Origin: Plecoglossus altivelis
Lineage: Eukaryota; Chordata; Actinopteri; Osmeriformes; Plecoglossidae
Length of the DNA: 64,000 bases
Direction: 5' to 3'
NCBI GenBank assembly: GCA_036571765.1
Contig: BROE01000019.1
Location: 7,420,930 to 7,484,929, forward strand
Shown here piece by piece: positions 50,858-61,866 of the stretch. The number at the start of each line of letters is the position of its first letter. Position 1 is the stretch's first letter. The position numbers and the translations under genes are program-made. A model generated the notes under the pieces. That model searched no databases, was not told the origin of the DNA, and worked only from the letters and a program-made list of their open reading frames with translations.

Positions 50858-51982
50858 AGGTTAGTCAGAGATACTCCACTGGATGGTTATGAAAAAGCAC
50901 TTGAAATGAGACAAAAGCCAAGATCAAAGATTTAAAGAATCAAAAGAGTAAGTTGGAGCGCAGACAAAAAGAGTTGGAGAATGGAGAATCAAAAGCAAGT
51001 GTTGAAGAGTAGAGAGCAAAAAGTGACTAAGTGTGGATATCCCCAACCCCCACCCCACCCCCTTCAGAGAGAACAGCACAGAGCCAGATACAGCATGCCT
51101 ACCTGATTTGCAACGATGAGTATTCAAGGAGAACACAACAACTCGAGTAAAGCAACTCGGAGTGGATGAAGACAAGTGTTTTCACGTACCTGCCAAGCTG
51201 AGGGATCTTTTGACACAAAGGACCGTGTCAAACGTACTGTCTCGCCAGACCACTTCTGTATTCACGATTGTTTTTACACACAAGTCTGTTCAAGGGGAAG
51301 TCCTTGGAGTACTTCACGTTTTCATTTACGATCAACAAAGAAATGAGTACTTGAACAGCTACAAAGCTGGAGATAGTGTTAGCTCCATAAGTATGGATAG
51401 ATAGTACGGACATGAGCTCGACGCTAGAGACAATATTAGCGTCATAGCTTTAGATAGGTGACGATAGTGCCTAGCAGGAGCCGATGTTCGCTTATTTCAT
51501 GCAAGTAGATGCTTTACAGTCGGGCTTTATACAAAGACATGCTGTGAAGTAAAACAGTATCCAGTAACAAACTGCTGGATTTATTTTATTGATTATGTCG
51601 GACACATCGTAGAAACTACAAAATGTGATAAACACCAACTCTTTCACGCCATATGTACAGTACAGCCTACAGGCCTAGAAATATATCTTTAGAGGATACA
51701 CCGTGTAATCATACATTACAATTCCCTTTCCTATTATGATTGAAAACAGTTCATAGTTGGTCTTAGTTGAATGATGGGAAATCAGTGATCTCTGTATTTA
51801 TTGATGAATTATTTGGTGGTATGGTGGAGGGGGAGGGGCTGGCAGGTCCCAATACAACAATTCAAAAATCTCTTTTTGCCATTATTACAAATCTACTTTA
51901 CACTCTATCTACATACTTTACACCGTTATATTCCCGATCCATACGATATTCCTGTCAGCCTACAGCACCCAGCTAACAGGGC
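50858..51982. other. arhgef15 upstream region and grk1 3' flank
   Basis: No exon was recognised. The left part is the arhgef15 promoter or 5' UTR. The right part is probably the grk1 3' UTR, since minus-strand AATAAA motifs occur at 51580-51585 and 51585-51590, about 400 bases past the grk1 stop. The plus-strand ORF at 51162-51404 has no domain or splice support. Confidence 0.45.
51580..51590 (-). terminator. grk1 polyadenylation signals
   Basis: There are two overlapping minus-strand AATAAA motifs about 400 bases downstream of the grk1 stop codon. Confidence 0.6.
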
Positions 51983-54900
51983 TCAGAGGAGAACACAAGC
52001 GCCCCCCTTCGACTCCACAGGGACAAAGTTAGGGTCCAGGTCATTGGGCAGCTTGCCTTTCTCTGCCGCCCAGATGTTGAGCTCCCCAAACACTCCCGTC
52101 TCGATCATCTCTTCCTGCCACGGGATGGGGACGTTTCCGGATGCAAAGTCCTCGTAGAACTCCGTGTCTTTGTTGTCAATGACGACGCCTTTGATGGTGC
52201 TGAAGGCGCCCACGTCGCCGATGTCTTTGGCGTAGACCATCTTGGGGTCGGGGATGAACGGGGGCGTGAGCATACCTAGGCAGAACAGAAAGCGTGTGCG
52301 GCAATATTAGACACCTCAGGATGACACCAGGAATATCGTCCAAAGTTCACCATCTGAAAGGGAGTTTTTAGGGTGGAGTTTAGGACCCTGGGTGAGCGGG
52401 TGCTGAAATCACTAACCAGCCTCCAGGCGTCCCCAGTTGAGGTCTTTGAAGAACGGATGGTTCTTTAAGTCGGCACATTCGTTGTTCTTGAAGCCGAGGC
52501 GCTTGGCTGGGTCCTTCTCCATCAGCCCTTCGCAGATGGCCTTGCACTCCTTCCCAATGTTATCTGGGTATGACACGGGGTCATTCAGGATTCGCCGAGT
52601 CACCTCTGTGTGCTCAACCTGAGTCAAACGAAACGCATGGCTTCAAATGTCACTCATCATCTATAACTACCTGTTTTGGCCCTCTAACTACCTGTATTTC
52701 ACCTGCTGCTCCAGGTCAGACAACAGTTTCCTTTTACAAACTCTCTTAAACAACTGACTGACCTGTTCTCCTCTCAGTCTGAAAGGGCCCTTGGCAGCCA
52801 CCATCTCATACAGGGTGACCCCCAGCGTGAAGTAGTCCACACTGTAGTCATAGTCCTTCTTCTGAAGCAGCTCTGGAGCCATGAAACCTGAACAAGATCA
52901 AGACACAGGTGTGAACCTCAGAGAACCTGCAGCGCTCTGCCAGGCAGAAGGACAGTGAGCTCTTAGGGGGTTCCCTCCTGTCGTACCTGGGGTGCCTGCG
53001 TAGCCATTGGTGGTGTCCTTCCCCGGGGGCAGTTCAACAGCGAGACCCAGATCTGACAGACGGACGTGACCTGGAGGGATGCGGAGAGGGGGAGAGGGTG
53101 GGAGGGAGGGAGGGAGGGAGGGAGTGGGAGAGCGGGGATGAGGGAGAAGGGAGCGAAGGGGTTGGGGGGTTTCAATGTTATACATCACAAACCACTATGT
53201 GTGCATCTCTCTCACAGTTGGGATTGTGGAGCTCATTTGAATTTCCTTTCTTTCCCAGATATGTCACAAACTTTAACTTACCACATGCGATGTGTTTAAT
53301 ACTCAGTACGGACATAGGGATGATGGGGCTGTATCAGTATACAATTTACGAAGTATGGGTCCTGTGACTAGGCCCATTCTGGGACGAACCTCCATCATCA
53401 AGGAGCACGTTCTCTGGTTTCAAGTCTCGATAGACAATCCGGTGCTGGTGCAGGTGCTCCAGCCCACAGATGATCTGGGCCGCGTAGAAACAGGCTCTGG
53501 TCTCGTTGAAACCTGGGTTCTTCTCGTCCACGTTGTACATGTGGAACCTACAACCGAGACAGCGAGTCAGACGAAGGGGAGGGGAGAGAGACGAGGGTGT
53601 TTTCACCGTGAATGCACAGGCCGTTCATTGATTCCGAACATCCGTGTCTCATCTGCAAACGCCAGCGGACACCTTGCGTTATTCACATCTTGGTGTGAGT
53701 TTAACCGATTTGTCTCGCGCAGGGTGGGGTTGTGAAAGAGCAGGTCAGGTGATGTCATCATGCCGCGCTCTCGTCGGTGTCTGTGAGTGGCTGCCAGGGG
53801 GAGCTGACTTAGGCTGATTAAACAGATCAGCAGGAGTTCTCAATGTTCCCACACTGGCGACTAGAGATCGTTACCTGTGCAGAGCTGCATAGACACTGGC
53901 CTGTATGTGTGTATGGGTGTGTGTATGGGTGTGTGTGTTTGTGTGGCTGTGTGTGTGTTTGTGGCTGTGTGTGTTTGTGTGGCAGTGCATGTGTTTGTGT
54001 GGCTGTGTGTGCTTGTGTGGCTGTGTGTGTTTGTGTAGCTGTGTATGTGCCTGTGTGTGTTTGTGTGGCTGTGTGTGCTTGTGTAGCTGTGTGTGTGCTT
54101 GTGTGTGCGCGTCGCTGTGAATGCGTTTGTGAGTCTCCTTGTGTGTGCTTGTATTACAAATATTTCTCTGGAGGTCCACAGAGTGTCTCTGTATATGCGC
54201 ATGCGTTCATGTTGTGCTTGTGACGGCAGCTACAGCTCAGTGCTGAAGCATTTGACCACAGATGAAGAGGTTATAGGTTCAATCCTCCTCCTGTGAGTCT
54301 CTCTTTGGATCAAATCCCACAGCCGAGTAAAGGCGTCATGAAGGCGTGTTGTTCAGGATGGTGTACCTGAGGTCTCCTCCGTTCATGATGGTCATCACCA
54401 GACACAGGTCCAGCTTGGTCTGGAAAGCGTACGCCAGAGACACGATGAAGCGGCTGTGCACCTTAGCCAGGATGCGCTTCTCCACAATCGCTCCCTGGAA
54501 GAGACAGAAGTCACTTCAGTTGACTGTTAAGTCAAGCAGCAGATGCTTTCATCCACAGCGATGTAGAAACAACTGCATGTCGAAAGTATTTTTGAATGGA
54601 TTAGGATTCGGTCTTAAGGGAGATGGCACACTGCCATCGTAGCTTAAAAGAGACAGTGTTTGAATCACGCTTCAGATAAAAGCGTATGTTAAACGACTTC
54701 AGCTGTATTGATAACTACCAGCTGCATTATCCTATGTAACAATCCACATTTCATGCATTATTGCACCTTGAGGGTCATTGTAACACACTGCAGTAATAGT
54801 ATCTCCAGGACACAGTCAGCCCAGTTTTAGCAATAGGTTAATCTTCATTACCCACTAATGCTTTGACAAGCAGGGGTCTGGAACTCAGGGCTCTCATGCT

Positions 54901-55836
54901 CTGAGCTGCTTTGCAGGGTCTCTCCCAGATCCTCAAGCCTCTTTGCTTTGAGCCATTCAGGCCCTGATAAGATGTGAACTTAATCTCTGCACTCACATAG
55001 CCCACATAATCTTGTCTCACATTTCTGCCTTTCCTTTTCCCTGCTAGCGTCCACTTGTGTTTTAATGTAATTACAGTTCGGGGACAACGTCAGCGGTGAG
55101 GTGACGCGCGGGTCCTAACGTAAGCCGGAGCGGTTACCTCGTAACCTTTTCGCTTCTTCAGCCTCTTCTTGTTGAGTTTTTTGTTGGCGTACATCTTGCC
55201 TGTGGCCCTCATCTGGCAGGCGTGCACCTCTCCGAACCCTCCCTTTCCCAGCACCCGGAAGTCCATGAACCACTCCTCGTCAACAGCCTGGCTCTCCAGC
55301 CACTTGAACTGCACGTAGCGCAGGAAGTACATGCTGTCCTTGAAGCCCGCCAGCGCCGCCGCCTCCAGATGCTTGAGCAGCTGCTGCTCGCTCTCCTTGA
55401 AGAGGTCTCCACGGACGTTCTTGTGATCCTCCTTGACTCGCGTGATGGCCTTCTCCTCCAGGAACTTACAGAAGGTCTTAGAGGCCGAGTCATAGTACTT
55501 GTTGACGATCTTCTGGGCCTTCTGAACCCTGTCCTTCTCCTGGGCGATGTTGTAGTCCTCCATGTCCTTCCACAGCTCTCCCGCGTTCTTGTGGGCCGCC
55601 TCGCTCTCCAGATACTGCTGGAAGAGCCGCTTGCCGATGGGCTGGTTCACGCACATGCTGTCGAAGGCCGCGTCCACGGTGGTCTTCATGTGCTCGCACT
55701 TCTTGATGTGAGGGAGGTTGAGGCGGGCGCGCATCTTCTTGTCTCGCATGGTGGCGGCGGCCGCTCCGTCCACGCTGCCGCGCGCTGACACATACGCCGA
55801 GTTGGCCACCACCGTCTCCAGACCTCCGATGTCCAT
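51983..55836 (-). CDS. grk1: Rhodopsin kinase (G protein-coupled receptor kinase 1)
   Basis: This photoreceptor kinase phosphorylates light-activated opsin and so shuts off phototransduction. Exons are 55138-55836, 54367-54494, 53390-53547, 52987-53070, 52763-52887, 52417-52618 and 51983-52275. They total 1689 nt, or 562 residues (human 563), with the seven-exon layout of GRK1. The start is MDIGGLETVVANSAYVSARG, the receptor-docking helix. The RGS-homology part carries LFQQYLESEAAHKNAGELW. The kinase domain includes GKGGFGEV, the Lys in MYANKKL, VYRDLKPENVLLDD, DLG in place of DFG (normal for GRKs) and GFMAPELL. The tail ends CVLL, a CaaX box whose final Leu predicts geranylgeranylation; human GRK1 ends in a farnesylation-type box. 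Fish have two grk1 copies and I cannot tell which this is. Confidence 0.95.
53094..53125. repeat. (GGGA)n purine tract in grk1 intron
   Basis: GGGAGGGA-type repeats just upstream, in transcript sense, of the exon at 52987-53070, forming its polypyrimidine tract. Confidence 0.8.
53905..54150. repeat. Degenerate GT-rich array in grk1 intron 2
   Basis: Units such as GTGTGTTTGTGTGGCT recur about 15 times, giving long Cys/Val or His/Thr ORFs on the two strands that are not genes. Confidence 0.85.
54229..54315 (+). repeat. tRNA-derived SINE in grk1 intron 2
   Basis: GCTACAGCTCAGTGCTGAAG, CATTTGACCACAGATGAAGA and GGTTATAGGTTCAATCCTCC follow the tRNA-Cys outline. Tail-like pieces occur nearby at 54538-54570 and 54664-54692. 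Confidence 0.6.
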
Positions 55837-57616
55837 GGTCAAGCCTGGAGCGCACGCACACACAGACACATACACACATTAGCACACGCGCGTACACAAA
55901 CACCCGTACATGCACGCACGTGCAAGCATACACTGGAAAGTCCATTCTCAATAACAGATCTATAACACAGCAAGGCATCACTGCTGCGTGCATCACCTGT
56001 GGGGTATCATCTGTGATAGTTTGTATTGATCGGTTGTAGGTTTACCATTGACCAACCAAATCTGCACAGTACATCAGATCACAGAAACTGAACAGTATTT
56101 CTAAACTTGAACCAGATCCATTAGGATCACTGGTGTCTGAAGCTCTGATAAAGACTTAATCCTTATTCCTTATCTCTGGACCTGATACAAGTATTGAAAG
56201 TGATACCTGAGGATGGGCGCTTCACTGTCCTCAATCTCCCAAATCCAGTTAACAAATGATAACACCTCACGGTTTGGCTTGGCTGCTAGTGACATACGAT
56301 CCCTAACAGTAGACTGCATTTCAAACATCTAACTGAACCCAGAGTTTAAGTGAACTTTTAATGAACAGTAATTAATACACAAATGTGATGAGTATTTTAC
56401 AGATATAGCTGGTGCTTAGGGAGACTTCTTTATATGATCAGCTTTAAATATTTAAATGATCAGAATTGTTATATGTTTAATATAACAACATACTGGTTGT
56501 TATATTTTAAGTATTGAACCAGTTTCTTTCCTTTCAACACAAACAAAGATGCTATTTCCTTTGGAGGTTTAAGGTTTGTCACCTACTTTTCATCACTTAG
56601 AACAAATCATCATTCTGTATTAGAACTAGAATCTACCAAAGCCAGAGCAGAACTCCTGTCCAACCATGCATCCATAACTAGACTGAACACCATCTTTGCG
56701 GTATAAATCATTAACATGCAGGACACAGAGGCTGGGTGAACTTCGCAGTTCAAATCTAATGGTTCTGAGGTGAAACGCAACACACAGAGCTTCTACCTAC
56801 CTCAGTCTCCTTGTTCCAAGGAGAAAGACAGACGATCACAGGAAGCGAACCAAACGCTTCGTTACAATCCAACACGGAGTCGGTTATCCTTATTGGCTAC
56901 TTCTGTGACTCTTCAGCCTGCCCTTCATGTGCTTCGTCAACAGCAGGATAACGGTGTCAACTTCTCATCTCTGATGTCTGTCTGAATGAGACGTGCATGT
57001 GCTCTTGGCCCCTGCTTGCTCCTTTGCAGGGAATGTGGTGGATTCACAAGGTGGGAGGATCAGGTCTGGAACTTACTCTGCATTTCAAATCCGACTTGAT
57101 TGTTCATTAGCTCCCAGGGATTATTCTACTGTTGTATGAGGGGAAAGCGACCTGTCAGGGACTATTAGTGTAAATCTGTTACTAGGATGATTACTGGTGA
57201 AGTGGTATTTGGAAACCGAGACCAAACTCATCTTTCCCCCCCCCCCTCTCTACACTGCACTCTCTCTACATTCATCGTCTCATCTAATCTCTCCATCATT
57301 CTCCACCCTGCTTATCACGTGCCTGGTTCTAAATATATCTTCAAGGAAACAAACAGGCTAGAGCTTTGACTGGACAGTATAGGAAGGAAGGAGCAGATGC
57401 AGAAGACAAAGCCGGATTATCTGGCTGTCTGTGAAACAGACACAGAAAACAGAGGATTGTAGATCTTCAAAACCAGCCGGTGGTGGGGTGGGGTGGGAAG
57501 GGGGGGGGAGAGGGGAGAGTGATCGATACGTTGGACAGCATGCATTTAAACATATAATGCAACAAAAACAAATAACAGAATAAAACATATTAAAATAGAT
57601 CTATGGCATTAAATGA

Positions 57617-57657
57617 TTGAGAGAGAGAGAGGGAGGGAGAGGGAGAGGGAGAGAGAC
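57617..57657. repeat. (GA)n tract
   Basis: GAGAGAGAGA/GAGGGAGG purine run in the spacer between grk1 and the inhibitor-2-like gene. Confidence 0.85.
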
Positions 57658-58189
57658 AGTCAGAGATTAAGGGAGAGAAATACAGGCATTGAGATCATGG
57701 ATGGTTGTAGAGAGAAGGATGGATGGAAAGAGACAGACAGAAGAGAGGAAGTGAGAAACAGGAACAGTACTCTAAGTACTGTGCTCTAAGAAAAATATCC
57801 TGAGACAATGCAATATATCATGCGAAATAAATTACTTCTTTTATAAACATATTCTAATGACAAAGATACATGTCGTGATGAAATAATAAACAAGAATTGG
57901 TACATCATATTACAGTGTTTGAATTCGAATGTCTCATAGTGTATACTAAGATGTTGGAAAGTTAAATGTGTACAGATAAAGATAGCTGAACACCAGCGTG
58001 TTTGTGTTGCAGCAGCACACTGAACCCTAAACACTAACTCCCAGACGTGTCTCTCCCTGTGGGGTCCTGACCTGCTGGGCTCTGAGCTCCGGATCCTATT
58101 TAGATGGGTTGAAAACAGCTAACATGTGACCAGAGCCATAATCCAGCTCAGTGACCCACCAGCATCATTCTAGCTCTAGGGCCAGGAGG

Positions 58190-58385
58190 CCATGCAACCC
58201 TCTCTCCTCCACCCTCTCTCCTCCATTCACTCTCATACACCCTCTCTCCTCCACCCTCTCTCCTCCAGTCTCTCTCCTCTACCCTCTGTCCTCCATTCAC
58301 TCTCATACACCCTCTGTACTCCACCCTCTCTCCTCCAGTCTCTCTCCTCTGCTCTCTCTATATTCCATTCTCTCTCCTTCACATG
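58190..58385. repeat. CT-rich minisatellite
   Basis: Units of about 12-24 bp built on CCACCCTCTCTCCTCCA and CTCTCATACACCCTCTCT repeat about ten times. The Ser/Pro/Leu ORFs over it are repeat artefacts. Confidence 0.85.
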
Positions 58386-58840
58386 AGAACATGTTAGGTC
58401 TTGGCCTACAGTAGAAATATCTGCATCTTAGGGATGGTAATGATCCCTTTGCAGGCTGTGATTCCCCTGACCTGTCTGACCACTCCTTCCCAGTGCAGAG
58501 AGGAACTGCACCAGAAATGGGGCCTGGTTCTGGAAATACCTCATAAAGAAGTGAAACCCAGTCTTCATTTTGGAGGTGGGAGAGTCGTACATAAATGACA
58601 TGGAGGCATGTTCCATGACTGTGCCCTGCAGGGCGCCCTCTAGTGGTGAGACAGCAGGGCTGTGAGCAGTCAGGTTCTCCCCACTGTGTGGGGGCGTCAT
58701 GTCAGGTGGACATGAGCTCTGTGAGGAGATCTACAGAGTAGTGAAGCCAGAGACATGCTCTTGCCCATTTTAAGCAGAATCAGAGAAATACATTGAGGTC
58801 TCCAGATGTTTATTGGTGCTGGTTTTAGTGATGTGGGCAG

Positions 58841-58872
58841 GTGTGCAGGTGTGCAGGTGTGCAGGTGTGCGG
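58841..58872. repeat. (GTGTGCAG)n octamer repeat
   Basis: Four tandem copies of GTGTGCAG lie just downstream of the stop of the inhibitor-2-like gene. Confidence 0.85.
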
Positions 58873-58916
58873 TGTGGTTGCCTCAGGGACGCTGGCTCTG
58901 AGACAGTTCTCTGACA

Positions 58917-61293
58917 TCAAGGATTGGAGTGACCTGACTTCTCCTCCACATCTTAGGAAGAGAGCACAGGTACACAAGGTGGTTATTACCACTCGATGAC
59001 TTCATCAATGGTAATCATATCATATCAGCATCATCTATTCATGCTTTAGGTGGGGGTTTTTTTCCAAACCCGAATGCTGTGCTGTGGAGAGATTAAAACC
59101 TAAATATAATCCATCATACCTGTTTGGTTGCTTGTCTGTACTGTACACTCTGCACCACCGGGGGAGCTACAGCAGTCGCTACAGCGGCACAGGGCTGGGA
59201 CTGTGTCGTCAGTGGCAACGTTCTTGTCGCTCTCTTCCTCGTCTCTGGCCATGGACCTGAGGGCCAACAGCACCCGCCTGTTCTCCTTGCGGTGTGCTTT
59301 CCTCAGCCTCTCAAAGCTGGGGCTGTTTGTGGGAGGGGGAGGAGAGGAGGACGTTGGGGAGGACAGACTGCAGGACAGGAGGGAGGGGGGTGGGGGTGTG
59401 GGTGGGGGCGACAAGGAGTTGGACAAGGGGTACAGAGAGGGAGGCGACAATGAGGGCGGGGGAGACAGCGAGAGAGGGGGAGACAGGGAGGAATCTAAAG
59501 GGTAGGGAGGGCAAGGCAGGGGGGAGGGAGGAGGTGACAGGGCGCTGGTGCGATAGGACAGAGGGGAGGAAGGGGAGGTAAGGGGATGGGTACCTGCAGA
59601 GGTAGGTAAGCATCAAGTATTTCAAACCACAAATAAAACAAGCTATATCGATAACGTATATTGACACTGACTGAATATTCCGTTCGTAAGGAAAATCTCA
59701 CCACTGTAGTCTCTGTCTCCTGGTGCCCCATCATCTTGGACTTTGCTACGTTTCTGGCCGGCCTGTTTGGACGGGTACCTCCTCCTCTCTCCTATTCTAT
59801 CACAGGCTGGTGACTTGGATGGATACGAACTGAAAATAAACATGTCATATGGAAGTTACATGTTTGGAATAACATTGAATGGGTTCCATTCCCCCTTGGT
59901 GGCTATTGAGAAGAGCTGTGAAGGTTCAGGTTTAAGGGTTTTAGGGCCAGGGGTCATGTTTAGGGTGAAAGTTTTGTGGTCTTACTTGCCCTCCTGCCTC
60001 GGTGGCGAGGCCACAGGCTGAGGGTCAGAGGTCAAGCTAGGACTGGTCTCGACATCATCAGCGAGGGACAGCGCCTGCCTAGAGGAGCAGGAATGAGGAA
60101 GCAAACTCAGCATTTTCCACTGCAGACGATGGTTTAGCAAAAATAGCGAGAACCAGAGGAAGTGAGACAGAGAGGAACCACTGTCACAAAAGCCAACATG
60201 TTTAACTAGGATTGGGTATTAGCTCAATGGTACAGCTTCAACTGCAGATCAAGTCCCCGGCTCAAATCCCCCTTGAGAGTGGACTTCTGTTTCGTGAATT
60301 CCTTGACATGGATGCAGTACCATGCTACGCGGGCAGGACAGCGGTCATCCGCTTGAACCCAGGGACTGTTCACGCTGTAGGGCTGCTGAGTGGCCAGGAT
60401 GCTCATCTCATTCCAGCTCTGGTTCTTTCTCTTCCTGAAACTAGATTTTTATTCAAGGAGACACATTCACATTCTTAAAATGTATCTAAACACCAACACC
60501 AACCCAAAGGCTGTAGCTGGGGTGTATACAGTAGTTACACCTCTAAATATAAATGCAACAATGTGACATATTATGGTCTGTCCTCGTACCTCCTGCTGTC
60601 ACACAGACAGGTTTGCTCCACCAGCTCATTGGAATCAGGCCAATCGAGCATTGTGACGCTGCATCTGAAAAGCCGCAACAAGAGAAAGCTATCAGGACAT
60701 GCGCACAAATGTGTATCCCATTTGGCCGCCCTATATAGCTAATAATAGCTAATATTCTGATTATATGACACTGCACGTGGAGAGAGAGGGTCGAGAGATG
60801 TTTGACAGGTGGCGCTGTCACATCTATCTCGTTTGCTACTGTATTCCTATCATGGTTGTGTTACTCACAGGTGAGATCCAGTTTTGGGAACGTTGAGCCA
60901 GGAATGACAACTTGTGGCCAAAATGCTGGACTCATCCCATCGCTGTCTTTGTCTGAGGAACCGAGACCAAAACAAACAAGCAATTCAGTGAAAAACGCAA
61001 CGAAGAAAAATCTACGTTACATTTATTGAAGGTATGCCTGACCTAAATTTTGTGCTATTAGAATCGGTGCGTTCCTCCGCTGCTCCACAGCTCGCGCCGT
61101 TCTTCAGGATGCCTCTGAGTGGCTTGTCCGACCCCTCGCCAGCTCGGCTCTGCCGCGGGTTCAGAGGTCCCGGGGACCGCTGGCCTCGCAGAGGACACTC
61201 GGGACCGTGGATCGAAGAGTCTATATGATAGGATTGACCTTTCTTCAGAATACCTTTCAGTGGTTTGGAGGATCCAGCTCCCGAGTCTGTCAT
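58917..61293 (-). CDS. Protein phosphatase inhibitor 2-like protein (PPP1R2 relative)
   Basis: This is a predicted PP1 regulator. Exons are 61043-61293, 60869-60952, 60590-60664, 59986-60078, 59702-59829, 59120-59593 and 58917-58951, joined in phase for 379 residues. Near the N-terminus there are two copies of KPL(K/R)GILK, the PP1-docking SILK motif of inhibitor-2. Then comes RQRWDESSILAT, which corresponds to inhibitor-2 QKWDEMNILAT. Near the C-terminus FERLRKAHRKENRR sits where inhibitor-2 has FEMKRKLHYNEG, but the key HYNEG is changed to HRKEN. Between them is a long Pro/Ser-rich insert in exon 6. The protein is almost twice the length of PPP1R2 (about 205 residues). The last short exon uses an AAG acceptor and is the weakest part; readthrough of the exon 6 donor would stop at 59100. 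An upstream exon near 61440-61620 is probably 5' UTR. Confidence 0.72.
60212..60276 (+). repeat. tRNA-Cys-derived SINE remnant in intron of the inhibitor-2-like gene
   Basis: GATTGGGTATTAGCTCAATG, CAACTGCAGATCAAGTCCCC and GGCTCAAATCCCCC follow tRNA-Cys closely. The A and B boxes are recognisable. Confidence 0.65.
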
Positions 61294-61866
61294 TATGCAT
61301 GACACCTGGAGGAGACACAATTAAAGAGGTATCATTCAGAACTACATGGCTCGATCATTAGTTTAATTATTAGTATTTAGCAGTAACGGCGTCTGGTAAA
61401 TTACAACATGATTACGGTAAGGAAGACATGAGAAGGTATATACCTTCTTCCTCTGTGAGCTGAATTTCCCTCTGGCGGGTCCCAGACAAATAAAGCAAAC
61501 TTGCTGCAACAATTAATGACGTAATTATGCAAAAATGACGCGATAAAGAAAAAGTCTGAAGTTGGACACAAAGGCCTTTTCGTCTCAGCATTCTTTTACT
61601 TAAAGAAAAAACTTGAGACTTGGTCATTTGTTGTCATTGTTCACCCAATGTTGTAATTCCAATTATGTCCAGTAGAGGGAAACACCTTTCGATCGTATGA
61701 GAAATCACCCTCATGTTGTTACTGTTTACTTCCGCCACATCCATTGATTGAGGATTCAGGAGTGTGCCTGACTTTGTCGTTGAGTTCTTAAACTATGCTA
61801 CTTATCGCTATATTATAACCGTTACTGCCAAATCGTTGTCCAAGTGTGTTTGTGTCTTTCCGTAGA
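61294..61866. promoter_or_regulatory. Divergent promoter region of the inhibitor-2-like gene and rangrf
   Basis: The genes are head to head with start codons 573 bases apart. TCTTTCCGTAG just before the rangrf ATG may be an acceptor, and GAAG/GTATAT at about 61441 on the minus strand may be a donor, so each gene probably has a 5' non-coding exon here and the transcription starts are near 61620-61800. Confidence 0.45.

Larger units (their letters stand above)
55837..58916. other. 3.1-kb spacer upstream of grk1
   Basis: No exon was recognised. CRX/OTX-type TAATCC/GGATTA motifs occur at 56157-56162, 57118-57123 and 57414-57419, which would suit a photoreceptor promoter, but such 6-mers are common by chance. 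Simple repeats lie at 55850-55905 (CA-rich), 57238-57250 (C run), 57476-57515 (G-rich), 57617-57657 (GA) and 58190-58385. Confidence 0.4.

Noticed and set aside
53861..54202. ORFs of 71-126 residues rich in Cys/Val/Gly or His/Thr
   Set aside because: Low-complexity products of the GT array in grk1 intron 2, with no domain and no splice context.
55222..55788. 188-residue plus-strand ORF
   Set aside because: It is a GC-rich shadow of the large grk1 first exon on the opposite strand.
61412..61627. Minus-strand 71-residue ORF with a hydrophobic span upstream of the inhibitor-2-like gene
   Set aside because: Its donor at 61441 joins the next exon in the wrong frame for the GILK-containing protein, so it is more likely 5' UTR.
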